A stretch of 64,000 nt of DNA from contig CM076142.1 in the NCBI GenBank assembly GCA_038025085.1, forward strand, positions 7,910,501-7,974,500, written 5' to 3'. Shown here piece by piece: positions 1-12,500 of this stretch. A model generated the notes under the pieces. It did no database searches and had not been told where the DNA came from. It saw only the letters and a program-made list of their open reading frames with translations. The translations under genes were made by a program, and so were the position numbers. This stretch comes from Tetragonia tetragonoides (Eukaryota; Streptophyta; Magnoliopsida; Caryophyllales; Aizoaceae). Position 1 is the stretch's first letter, and every line of letters begins with the position of its first letter.

Positions 1-497
1 CACTGAATGACAAGCAACTATGAAATAAGCGGGGCTAATTTTCTTTTAAATGGAGGACTACATCAGGTCGAATCGAATATTCCAGTAGCTTGATGTTAGT
101 CAGAAAAAGGAATGGCTAGAACAGGCACCACACAGATCATTAGTAGTTAACCAAGAACAAGATAAAAGTATCTCATTAAAATTACATTGCAACTACAACT
201 CGTAATAGATCATGAAGCAAGATGCTATTAGTAACAATTTGATTGTGCTGTGTGTAACAAGAACTAGAAAGAAAATTGATTTCTCTTCTAACAATGCTAA
301 TCTGAGCCTCATTTTATAGTTGTACCAGCAGAGTAAACAAGCAAAATTTAAGGTGAAAAAAAAAGGAAAAAAAAGCAGAAGCAATAGATAGATAGCATAT
401 ACGTGAGCCATTGACAACAATATCATCCTCTCTGCCAAAGAACAAAACCTCGCTCCCACTGTAAAACGGGGACGATGGATGAAGCATTTTATGTTGC
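1..497. other. 3' flank of the carrier gene
   Basis: AT-rich sequence directly downstream of the minus-strand carrier stop codon. It probably contains the 3' untranslated region of that gene. No conserved coding sequence is visible; the short open frames here are low-complexity. Confidence 0.5.
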
Positions 498-3400
498 TTA
501 TATACGTCTTTCCAGAAGTAATAAATCTTTCCAGGCTTCATAAAACATCCAGGTGATGCCTGAGTTAGGCATGACTTTCAAACAGCTGGCACCCCACCCT
601 CTGTAGAGTCCCATTATGCCTTCTTCACGAACGACTTCTGCCAGTGCTGCAGCCATGTTTGGTGGGCACTTACCTTGCAGTGCTCCAACCATCAATCGTT
701 TCCTAGCTACCTCGAGTGGGAAGCTAATTGTGCTTGCGGTAAGACCTGCCAAAGTTCGTGAATACAACATTTGAATCATCATTGAACAAGACAAACATGT
801 TTCCAGCAAAAGATGTATGGAGCGAAACTGAAAGAACACACGCAGCTAGAGATATAGTTAGACTGGGGAAAGCAGAGCTAGTATCCAATAAGCCAAAAGT
901 ACAAAATAACCCCAAAGAAAGTGCATTATACAAGAACAGCAACATCTAGAACGACTAGAAGCATGCCAAAAGAAGATATAAAGTTTTACAATATAGGTTC
1001 AAGTGTTTCACCTGAGACAGCTCCTATCAAAACCATCTCTGCACGGCTCAGAGACTTTTTCTTCTTTGCACCACAGTAAGACTTCTTTAGTGTGTCATAC
1101 ATGAAATAGTAACATGTACTATATGGGAGCATTCCAACAAGAGTGGGAGCAAGGCCAGCATACAAGCCACCAATGCCACCGTCTTTGTAAATTTTACCAA
1201 GTGCAACTGTTACATTAGGGTAATCCTCAGGTCTCACGGTCAACCGATCCTGTTACAGAGCAGACAGCATTTGATTTTGTTCACAGAGCCAACAGAGATG
1301 AATCAATGACAATAATAAGCAATTCACAATAGAATATATGCACACAAACACCTCTGCCATGCCCACCCCAAAAGAAAAGAAGAAGAAAGGTACAGGAATG
1401 AGAGAGCATCCAGCAAGAGTTGTCAGGAACTGAAGCAGAAATGAGCATTCCAAAGTTGGAAAAAGTGAACTTTGATGTCATGTGCAAATTATACATACTC
1501 ATGGCCTGTAATGCCGTTATTGACTTATGAGATAATCATGAAACTAGTAGGAAAGGGCAAGAACGAACACACAAGGGGAAGATTATAGTTCAAATAATCT
1601 GCAGTTACAGTGGCGCTCCATTGAAATACCTTAACAACTTCAAGAGGATGGCATGCAAGTGTCCCAGCAATTCCAGCAGCAGCACCAGCCACAGCAACAG
1701 GAGATATCCATGAGACAGGAATATTTAAAGTGATGTCTCCAATTTGAAGCTTAGGATTTCCCTCCTGACTCCATTTCTCTTGGGCTGATGTCATTGAGCG
1801 TTTGACCCACTCAAACGTCCCAAGCTCAATTGCCTGGGTAGGAACTATACGCAGCATGTTAATTGCATTCCCTGCCCACAAACCTTGCCAACCCTTCTGC
1901 TCAATGACGTCCATGAAACTTCCAGGAATATCTTTGGGCCCAACTCCAACCACCATTCTCGTCCTGATATTCAACCAATGAATCAAACATGGTGTCTGAA
2001 TGGTACAGAGCATAGGCATATTAGGAAATACTAATGATCAGGCATAGCAAATCACTGCAACAAATCCAATCACTGGATCTTAGAACATAACAACTTAAGT
2101 CTGCAACATTTTGTTTACATCTACGAAAACAAACTGCCAGGTTAACAGTTCTTTACCCCAATGTTGTTGACAGCTAGAGACGGTCAGAATGTGTTGGAGA
2201 CCTATACAGCAAAATTAGGAACTTACATGTAATGTTCTATAACCTTGTCCATAATCTACAAATCAGGCAATAGTTCTCTGGTTCAGACACTAAGAAATTC
2301 GAGGATTGGCCATAACAAAATGTTGTCCTTCTGATACAGTGAGCTTATGTACATGTGAACAATCGTGCAAATGCATGATAACAACATTTCAAGATATTGT
2401 GATAAACTCATTCGCCACATCTTCTGCCCACAATTCTTGCAACAGGAAGAAAGGCATTTGAAATTACCGACCACATATCAAGAGGGATTTGAACATAATT
2501 GCGCAAGTAAAAATCAAGGCTCAAACCATGCAAATTGTCATGAATCAACTTTCAACAAACAGGGAAGGTTGCCCAATACCTTCACTGGATTCTAGTAAAA
2601 AATCTAAAAGGTGCATTCTCTCAATGTTATAGCTCACACACTTATCAGAAAGTTGACAATGTAGCTGACACACACACACAAATGGTAGATAGGAGTGACT
2701 ACTGTAGAGCTATTAACAAGAAAATCTCACCTGATAGTTTCAAGAGGTGCCAGCACAGCTTTGGACATTGCCCCTGCCAAAGCACCACTAAGGAACTCAC
2801 CTACTTCTCTGGTTTCAATAAAATCCTAAGACAAAAGAGAGCAGTCATTTGGTCATGTACATACATTTGCCCCCATAAATAGCAACTTCCCTTTACAATA
2901 CTAACTGATCTGCAGATTACCATCATCTATTTCCACATTCCAAGATGTTAGCATCAATAGACACTTCTTCTCAGCAAGAGAGAGGAGTGTATGAAAAGCC
3001 ATGGTAAGAATATATTTTCTACAGAGAATAGCACATAGGGAAACTTCACAAATTTCTCAAAGGGAAATCTACACCTACTCATCAGTCATCACTCTATCTT
3101 CGGGTCTGTTTTTCGTTTGAGGTGAGGAAAGTGTAAACCCTCTCATTACTCTATCTTCGAATCTCCCTGGCATATAACATGGTATCCAAGCTTTGTTTGA
3201 TTAATCCCATCGGCCCTGAAGTTAAAGACCAGTAAAACCTCCAGTGGCCCTAAGAGAACTCGAACTTGGAACCTTTGGAATAGATCTCAAAGGTATTATC
3301 AGCTGAGTCCCCCCCCAAAGGGTTGTCCCTGACATACTATCCAATTTGCTTGTAAATTGAAGACTTAGCAATGTTTATACTACTCTTCTCTCAATTCTAT

Positions 3401-3906
3401 CAGTGGCCATTTTCTAATCAACTCAAATCTACCAATACAAGCTTAAGCATACAGAAATCTCTGATATTTAGCAATTAAGTACCTAAACCATGAAGCTGAG
3501 ACTGACCCAGCAATGGAAAAACACAAAAAAAAAACATCTCTAATGATCAATATACTCAGCAACAAGATAATACAGCGCATGCATGACAAGAATGACAAAG
3601 ATTATAAAGAGAGAGATAACCTTAAACGCTTTCCCAATGTCAGGAACCTGAAATTTTAGATGCAAGTTCTGGCCTTTATCAAGTTCTGGCATAATAACTC
3701 CATACACATCCCCAAATACCAACTGCTTGTTCTTCTGCAAACACATTCCCCGCAAATTAGTACCACCAAATTTAATCAATACCCAGTTCACAAAACCCAC
3801 AAATGTCACACTTAAAAACATAAAGACACAAACTTTAGTATAAATATTAGCACCATTATAGAGAAAATGCAATAGGGCATACCTGAGATGGAGATTTTTG
3901 GACCAT
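498..3906 (-). CDS. BTL1: Mitochondrial carrier protein, BT1-like adenine nucleotide transporter type
   Basis: Membrane carrier of the mitochondrial carrier family (MCF). Six exons join in frame: 3883-3906, 3621-3734, 2731-2825, 1630-1963, 1012-1249 and 498-745, giving 350 aa and a TAA stop. All five introns are GT-AG. Three family signatures are visible, each Pro-x-Glu-x-x-Arg/Lys: APLETIR (P73), HPLEVVK (P184) and FPLEVAR (P278), matching the three ~100-residue repeats of the family. Each repeat also has the second-half pattern (GWQGLWAGN, GIGGLYAGL, GIMGLYRGW). The N-terminus is short, with the motif VFGDVYGV before the first repeat. I chose the ATG at 3906 because exon 1 (8 codons, MVQKSPSQ) ends in a good donor, CAG|gtatgc. 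The Brittle1-like subgroup is known for adenine nucleotide or nucleotide-sugar transport; the substrate here is inferred from family resemblance, and the symbol is tentative. Confidence 0.9.
3735..3882 (-). other. First intron of the carrier gene
   Basis: Separates the 8-codon first exon from exon 2. The donor reads CAG|gtatgc and the acceptor tttgcag|AAG on the minus strand. Reading straight through this intron gives an artefactual 130-aa frame. Confidence 0.8.
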
Positions 3907-3987
3907 TTCTTAATCTTTTTCTTTGTGGGCAAACCCCTATGTGGTTTGATTGGAACTGAAAGCGTTGCTCTTTGCCAGGGGAAATGC

Positions 3988-4005
3988 CAACAACAACAAA
4001 AACAA

Positions 4006-4052
<47 letters not shown>
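3988..4052. repeat. (CAA)n / (TTG)n microsatellite
   Basis: About 20 CAA units with a few AAAAC interruptions. It lies 80-145 bases upstream of the carrier ATG, so on the transcribed (minus) strand it would be a TTG-rich stretch in the leader or core promoter. No coding function is supported. Confidence 0.85.
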
Positions 4053-4059
4053 GAAACAA

Positions 4060-5070
4060 AAACGTTATTAGTTTCTGTTTTTTGTTAGGGTTTTTGCCTT
4101 TTGGAGTCTTTCAAAACTGCAAAATTTGGGCGCTTTTTGGGGGCTTTGTGGCTTTGGGTGTTTAAGACCCTGAGAGTGGTTTTGGTGTTTCAATGCAATT
4201 TGGCTATTTGCAGAGAGGCGCCACGGAGGGTGGACTAGGGAGCATCTTTGTGCCCTTTTTTAATGCCATTTGCTTGAATTCTTTTTTCGCTTTTTGCTTG
4301 AATTTTGGAAAAGGTATATACAAGATATTTTGGCCACGATTGTGTATTTGTGTTGGACCTGAAGTGTTATTCTTATGCATGAGATAAGATAGCAAGACTT
4401 GGTCTCTAAGAGTAAATGTTCTAGGAGAACTTATCTGTTTAGGTTTGGAGTACTTTGATAAAGATTTTTTTTTTTTATTTCTTTAGAGACAATTGTATGT
4501 GGTATAGGTATGTAACTTGTTTTAAATAGTAGAAATATTTTGGAATAGTTTTCAATATCTTTACAAAGTACAATTGAAGGTTATGTTTGACAAAATTAGA
4601 TGTGATTGTAGCTGCGAAATGCTAAAAGAGGAAAGAAATTAGTAGGAACTAGTTGAAATTGCTTTAGAAAAATGGCATAAACTAGTTGTGGCTGTAAGTT
4701 GAAGGTAGTATAAGTAACTTCACAAAATTAATTAGATGTAATTGTAGCTGCAAATTGAAAATAATCTGACAAACTGTTTGATTACGAGAGTAGAAAAAAC
4801 TAGCTACGAGTTTCAAGCCGTAACTTTTATTGAAAAACTAGTTATTTATGTCAAACATTTTTTTAAAAAAAAAGACAAAACAAAATAACACATACACATG
4901 ATTTTGAATTTGATCCATACCCTCAAACACAAATTGGGCTAGTCTATTAAATGACTAACGCATTTTTCTATGAAAAAAAATGGTGTATAAGAGAACAGTT
5001 TGATGTAGAGTTCGCACCAATATAGACGCAATAAGCTAAGCAGACGTATCACACTTAGACCTTAGTTTAT
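4060..5070. other. Carrier upstream region, no gene seen
   Basis: T-rich, AT-rich sequence upstream of the minus-strand carrier gene, expected to hold its promoter. I see no conserved coding frame and no clear transposon boundary. Confidence 0.5.
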
Positions 5071-5076
5071 GCTAAA

Positions 5077-5088
5077 TGGTATCAGAGC
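5077..5088 (+). other. Possible LTR-retrotransposon primer-binding-site relic
   Basis: TGGTATCAGAGC is the complement of the 3' end of initiator methionine tRNA, the usual primer site just inside the left LTR of Copia elements. No paired LTR or protein domain is visible nearby, so at most this is a small remnant. Confidence 0.35.
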
Positions 5089-5159
5089 AGCTATACAACA
5101 AGGACATAAGAAGATTTCCCGTTAATGTAGCACCAACAAGGGCTAGTATAGTTCCTAGA

Positions 5160-5275
5160 AACCAGGAGACATAAGGCATGGGGGGAATGGGGATTCGAAC
5201 TCATGATCTTGCCTTACCAAACCACTTTAAAGTAAATTTGGAACCATTAGACCACTATCCTTATTGGTGCAAGAT
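5160..5275 (-). mobile_element. tRNA-derived SINE-like repeat
   Basis: On the minus strand this reads as a tRNA-like head: a box-A-like TGGTCTAATGGT followed about 50 bases later by a box-B match, GAGTTCGAATCCC. The same family occurs twice in tandem at 41268-41525. I could not define target duplications for this copy. Confidence 0.6.
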
Positions 5276-5495
5276 TAATAAGTTACAATCATAAGATATT
5301 GTATTGTATTGTATTCCTAGAGATCTAGCTCTCATTTTGTATCATAATTAAATTGAAGTAACAATGACGTGGAAGGTTCTCTAACTCTGTACCGCCTGCT
5401 CTCTCAAACAAATAAAACAAAGGAAGACTACAATTTACAACCCTACTAGGCAATTACAAACAGCATATTAGAACACTCTCCAAGCCGGGTCGAGC

Positions 5496-5930
5496 CTTAG
5501 AAATTAAGCAGTACCATCTACGCTCAACTCCTCATCTTCCTCAATCACCACCACCATGAACACCAAAACATTCTTTCATTAACACCACAATCACCCTCTC
5601 TCTTTCTCCTTTCCCTTCTCACCCTTTGCCCGCCAGTTATTTGACGAAATGCCCCAATGAAAAGCAGTCCACTCGCGTCACAGCCATCAGTTGGGTAAAG
5701 TACTAATTTGACTAAGTTCATGATTCTGTTGTCCAATGCCACTTCGCCAAAGGCCTTGTGAGTGTAACGTTTTAGCAGTTTTTGTCTTTTAATCACGGTT
5801 TGGTTGAATAATTGTTGTTTATACTTGTATGGTGTTGCATTTACTGAGTTCTGGTATGATATAAGTTGGTGTTTGTGTAAAAGGTTTGAGCTTTTGTTAT
5901 GGATATGTGCCACCTCAATGGGCAAGTACC
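5496..5930 (+). pseudogene. Truncated duplicate of the RNA pseudouridine synthase 5' end
   Basis: This stretch closely matches the start of the pseudouridine synthase gene at 9440-10060: leader sequence (AAATTAAGCA...CCAT), then the last third of exon 1 (starting at TCTCACCCTTTGCCCGCCAG) and the beginning of intron 1. The initiator ATG and about the first 65 codons are absent, and the GGAAAACAG of the parent is changed so that the frame reads a stop (AATGAAAAG). Because intron sequence was copied too, it arose by DNA duplication rather than through mRNA. Not expected to encode a protein. Confidence 0.8.
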
Positions 5931-6249
5931 AAAAGTGTTTGAAAATTTGTTAGGGGTCAATACTTGCGCTGGTTGTTCAGGTAGTCTGACATGTTCGCTA
6001 TTGAACACAAGAATCCGAACATAACTTAGCGAAGGTGTCTAAGTCGCCATTTACTTGCACCCTCTTTTTGTTTAGCAAAAAAAAAAGAGGCTAATAGCAA
6101 GATTAGTAATCAATAACAATAATGTATTAATATGAGTACAAGCTAAGAACTCATATGACTTCAAAAATGGCCCCAAAAGTGGCCAATTAAGGCATCTTTT
6201 TACGCAACCATCTACCTCCTAATTCAGCATAAATAATCTATATATATAA

Positions 6250-7421
<1,172 letters not shown>

Positions 7422-7496
7422 CTTAACCAACTTGGATAGAAGTCAAAGTATCATCTTCTTGCTCCTGAGATCAGATACCTCTCTTTAAAAAAGTAT

Positions 7497-8890
7497 TTAC
7501 ATAGCTAACACTTCAGTTATGTGCGTCTTATAATTAGTCATTTGACCAGCGTTATAGATCGTCTCCTTTAAAGTTCTCATCCTCAGGTCTTCTTCACTCC
7601 CATAATTTTCCTGCACTTTACGCTTCTTGCTCTTCTTCTTCTTCGTCTCATTTTTCTCAAGCTTCGCATTACAAATATCACTCCCATAATTTTCTTCCCC
7701 TTTAAGCTTCTTGCTCTTCTTCTTCTTCTTCTTCTTCTTCTCGTTTTTCTCAAGTTCCACATTAGTAATATTATCGCTCTCATAATTTTCCTGCTCTTTA
7801 AGCTTCTTGCTCTTCTTCTTCTTCTTCGTCTCATTTTTCTCAAGCGTCACATTACAAATATCAACCGCGGACACTTGAATGTAACGAGCAATTTCCTCAG
7901 CGTTGTAGTCATAATCAACCGGCGTATCAAGCCCTCCTACCACGAAATATACCCTACTATGACTCAACAGGAACAGAAAAATGGCAACATTGGAACAAAG
8001 GCAGTACTGGCCAAGGTGATGCTTGAGGTGAATCCTCTGATGACTTAATTTCAATTTCATTCCATGAAAATACGGAATCATCATGCTGATAATGAAACCG
8101 ATATGCACAAAACATTCTAGTCTTAACAGAGTATCCGAAGCACACGGTTGTGGACAATCACTTACATACATAGCATGTTCCTGGAAAGGTAACGGATCAA
8201 CACCCAAGTATTTCCACGATTGTCCATTTACGTCAAAAGCATAAGTACCCGCATCTTGAACAGATATAAAAATCGTAGAACCATAAGCAACACTAGCTTT
8301 AATTGCATAAAAAGGGTTGTCCGATTTTGTAACATAAAGTCTAGGTACCGGCAACGCACACCAACTCGCACCCATAAGTTGATCACTATCACTATCACTA
8401 TCACTATCATTACCACTTAAGATTCCGAGTGTCAAGAACCTCAAATCGGGGTTTCCGGTCCATATTCGGATGTCCCTTGTTTTGATAGTAAATTCTAGTA
8501 GACAAAGCATAAATTTTAGACCCAATTGAAAACAACAATGGCAAACCTTTGCCCGAATTTAAAGACGGACCATTGAACAACTTGAAGGTGCTGTTTGGAA
8601 CTTGTTAAAACAGGATAACGGGTGTCTGTATTATCCACAAAGTAACCTCCAAGCAGGTAGATTGCAGACCCTAATGTTATAAAGGACATATAATAAGGAA
8701 ACTTTGATTCACCCATCTTCAATATTGGCTCACGAAAATACTTAATTGAGTTATGACCATCATTATTATCACCATTATTATCAAGCAACTCTGAGTATAA
8801 GCAATAGCGTTCTTCTACATCATTGAGGATGAAATATAATTGCCGCTCTCTCTCTCCAACTGGAGGGGGATTCGCCGTCAACGTTGACAT
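7497..8890 (-). pseudogene. Kelch-type protein, frameshifted
   Basis: The ATG at 8890 opens MSTLTANPPPVGERERQLYF and runs through a kelch-like strand, GSAIYLLGGYFVD. The frame must then shift near 8610 to keep kelch-like sequence (PNSTFKLFNGP, GSKIYALSTRIYY, FEVLDTRNLKW). It must shift again near 8415 (ALPVPRLYVTKSDNP, FDVNGQSWKYLGVDPLPF). A third shift near 8150 gives TVCFGYSVKTRMFC and FSWNEIEIK, and a fourth near 7960 gives SRVYFVVGG. Four frame changes over 900 bases point to a decayed gene; the alternative of several very short introns is not supported by good splice sites. The C-terminus is a lysine-rich tail made of three tandem repeats (7583-7855). I do not recognise a specific family member or function. 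Confidence 0.7.
7583..7855 (-). repeat. Three tandem ~80-bp repeats encoding Lys-rich blocks
   Basis: Within the kelch-type pseudogene, the pattern LEKNE - (K)n - SKKLK - ENYGSD occurs three times. The copies differ mainly in the number of AAG/AAA codons, as expected from unit duplication plus slippage. Confidence 0.85.
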
Positions 8891-8949
8891 GGGATTTGGG
8901 ATTCTTTTGGGTTGGAGAAATGTGAAGGAAGAAATTATCAGAAACAAGG

Positions 8950-9440
8950 GTTTTTATAGCAATCGCTTAATCTTTTTGTATCACTGAAAAGGACGATGTC
9001 GTTTTCTACTCCATCATGGAACCTTCCATATTATATCAAAAAGGCGGCGATTTGGACCAGGTAAATGGGTCGGTCAGGTTGGTTCGGGCCGAGTTAAATA
9101 TAGATCGGGTTAAATATGGATGGGGTTAAATATGGATCGGGTTTAATATGAGTTTGGTTTCTGATTACTCAACAGATTTGACAAATATTATCTCACAACT
9201 TTCGGGTCCAGGTCGAGTTCGGGTCGGATCACTCCGATCTCGGGACAGATCATTCCGATCTCGAGTCAAAACGAGTCGAGTCTTTTCCGTTCGGGTTTCG
9301 ATCGGACCTGTGATGGGTCGAATTCGGGTCAGTCGGTTAGCTTTTGCCAGCTCGGCCCGCGCGGTGATGTTCACAGAGCAAATAAATAATTATTTCAATG
9401 GGTATTTTGTTCTCTGTTTCGTACTCTCTTTACTTTAGAA
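8950..9440. promoter_or_regulatory. Shared upstream region between divergent genes, with GGGTCGG-rich repeats
   Basis: The kelch-type gene reads left and the pseudouridine synthase reads right from this interval. It holds a short tandem repeat of ATGGATCGGGTTAAAT type (about 9088-9147) and a GGGTCGG/TCGGGT-rich block (9205-9340). The GC-rich block yields spurious open frames on both strands. Promoter role is inferred from position only. Confidence 0.45.
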
Positions 9441-9534
9441 ATTAAGCACACCATTTACGCCCCAACTTTCTTCCATTAACACCATAGCCATTCTCTTTCA
9501 TCCTTTCAAAACCTCACCTCTGTATTCAAAAAAA

Positions 9535-12500
9535 ATGACCGTTGCTTTTCACCATAATCACCGTCTTAAGCGGTTATCCCATCAGCTGCTGTGTGCCCTG
9601 AGACACTATTCTCGGATGTCACCACCCAAACCAGCCGGTACCGAGCCGGTGATCCGGGTTGTGAACAACATAGCTCATCTGGGTCGACCCAAAGAAGGTC
9701 CAAAGCCTCGCCAGCTTGTCTCTCTTCCTCCTTTTCCTTCTCACCCTTTGCCCGCCAGGTGTTTGACGAAATGCCCCAATGGAAAACAGTCCACTCGTGT
9801 CACTGCAATCAGTTGGGTCAAGTATTATTTTGATGAAGTTCATGATTCTGTTGTCCAATCCCATTTCACTAAAGGGCTTGTAAGTGTAATTGTTTTAGTT
9901 GTTATTGACTTTGAATTATGGTTGGTTGATTGATTGTTGTTTTAGATTGTATGGTAAATTGCATTTTGTGTTTTTTTTGAAGAGTTTTGGTATGAAGTTA
10001 ATGGTTGTTTATGTAAAAAGGTTTAAGCTTTTGTTGTGGATATACCACCATAATGAGAAAATGCCAATATGTTGATTGCTCCATTGAATAGTGTTTCAGT
10101 TGCTCCATTGAATAGTGCTTCAGTAGCTCCATTTTATAGTTGAGTAGAGAAATGTTGGTTGGCTTTTAACATCGATATTATCTTGGCTCAATTGAGGGGA
10201 AATACAATGGATTCTGGGGTTGTTGAAGCAAGCTTTAGGGCAGTGAACTGTTGTAACTTCTAAGTATGTTTTCTTGAATTTTGGCTATAGGTTCAGATGG
10301 AATGCCTGGGAAAGCAGGACTCGTTAAATAGAAAGGGTGAAGAAAACAAGTCCATGAGGAAGGTAGTTGTGCATATAAGGCGCTTGTTTAACTGTGTCCG
10401 CACTGTATTTATATACACTTCCATGTTTTCTGTTTTTCACTTCGTTGTAGGTTTAATTTTTCTACAATTGTACAGCTAACCTACAGATTAAGCACAACGA
10501 AGCCATGAAGGCAGGTGCAAGACTTTACATACCTGTTTCTATCGCCGAGAGTAGGATTTCCAAGAGATTTGACCCCATACCAAGTGGAACTTTATATCCA
10601 AATGCTGATGAAATAGCGTACTTGCAGAGACTTCTTATGTACAAGGCATGTCTCCATATCATCTAAACTCTGATTTAGATGTTTAAGTGGATTGTTAGAT
10701 ATTGTTCCCTCATAGTAATGTCATATCTAATTAGGTTTTGGAGCCACATCAATCATCATTTTTTCAATATCTTGTTTCCTTACTCTCATCTATTTGCTGT
10801 TTCAGGATTCTGCTATTATTTTGCTTAATAAGCCTCCAAAATTACCTGTGAAGGTGAGAATAGAATAAGCTGGTCTATTATTGGCTATGCACATTTGAAT
10901 GTAGTCTGCATCCATGTTTTTCTCACCATATTGAGTTAAACATTTCGCAGGGGAACCTGCCGGTTCATAACAGCATGGATGCTTTAGCTGCAGCTGCACT
11001 ATCCTATGACTATGAGGAAGGTCCTAAATTGGTAAGCTAGTAGTCGCCATTGCATGTAGTATATTCAGCTATGCATTCTGTTTGGTATTCTGATTAGCCT
11101 TGGCGGCTCCTTTATTTAGCTATCTCCTTTCTGATTGACAATTTTTCTTTTCTATATTGGTGACCTAGGATTATGGTCACTAGTTAGTGGGCCAGTGCCT
11201 CCATCTGTTATTTCCTTCTTGTTTACATTGGTTTATGGGAGTGGGGTGAGGTTGGGAAGTTACAGTCTCTCATCAGCTTCCGATGGTCTATTGCTTTGTT
11301 ACGATTCTCAAAATCATGAAGGCATTTATCAAAGCTTCTAGTTAATGACTCTTGGGACCCAATTTACCAGGATAAAGTTTGCTATTGGGATTAGCTCACT
11401 TGGACAGAATCCCATGTGGCTTCTAAGGGTCCCCACCTATTCCTCAAGGGGGTCTGAGCCCCAGCCAAAATGTAGGATCTTCTAGTAGATGCTTATAGGT
11501 CGTTATTATTTTTGTTTTGGTCTATAAGAGACCATGAAAGCCTAATCTTTTATGATTAAGAGGGGGTTTTTTGGGCCTTGTTGGTTGATGTTCGTAACGG
11601 TCTCTTTTATTTGGTCTAAGGATAAGGTTTGAGACCTGAAAGATGATATTCGAAACCTTGGACTAGAGTACCTTGCATCAAATTGCTAAAATTTCCTGAA
11701 CTTCTCCGTTTGTGCACATTACAATATTACATACAATATTTGCACTCTAAAAGTAGAAGTAAAGGTGTTGAAGATCACTTAAACATTAAACACATATAAT
11801 TGTGCACTTGCAGACTTGCAGTGAGCCTTGGGGTTAGTATTTGTGGTCTTTGTTTGTAGCTGGCAACAATTCATTGGTATTTGAGGAACAATGAGAGTGA
11901 TTAGCAGGCTTTTCAATGTTAGTGTAAAACTTCTTTAGCTGCATTCTCAACTTAAATTGTTGTCGCTCTCTGGATTGCTCTTCTTGGCGCTTCTTCTACT
12001 CTTTTTTCTCTGTTTTTTACATGGTAGAAAATTGGTATCTTTGGGTTATTCTTTTCACTTCATCTTTGTTACTTGTGTAATTCGTTTCAGGTACATCGTC
12101 TCGACAGAGAAACCAGTGGCATCATGTTGATGGGAAGAACAAAAGAAATTGCTTCACATCTTCAACAACTATTCACCAATATCAATATTGCAAAAACATC
12201 ATGTTCGGTATTGATGCTCATCCTTTCGATAACCTTTTCTGAGGACTATCAAGTCTTTATTTTGAGTACATGAGGGGTAATGTTTCTTATCTCTGAAGTT
12301 GAATATTCATATGCGACTCAAACTATTTGTGGTCAATATAGGCCTGGAATGATGCATGTGAAGCAACATTCATGAAGTATTGGGCGTTGGTCATTGGCTC
12401 CCCCAGAGAAAAGGAGGGCGTGATTTGTGCCCCTCTCACAAAGGTACCCCGTTTCTTCTTGTGTGTTCTGTTTCTTCTTGTGTGTGCCTTTGTTTGATTG

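Noticed and set aside
3190..3260. Retroelement remnant in carrier intron 2 (ACATGGTATCCAAGC)
   Set aside because: Resembles an LTR end plus primer site, but no boundaries or second LTR can be seen.
3540..3932. A 130-aa minus-strand frame that seems to be one exon of the carrier gene
   Set aside because: It reads through intron 1 and starts at a TTG. Splice sites at 3882/3735 and the ATG at 3906 give a better model.
9148..9438. Overlapping Arg-rich frames on both strands in the GGGTCGG-rich block
   Set aside because: Low-complexity GC-rich repeat; composition explains the open frames and no motif is present.
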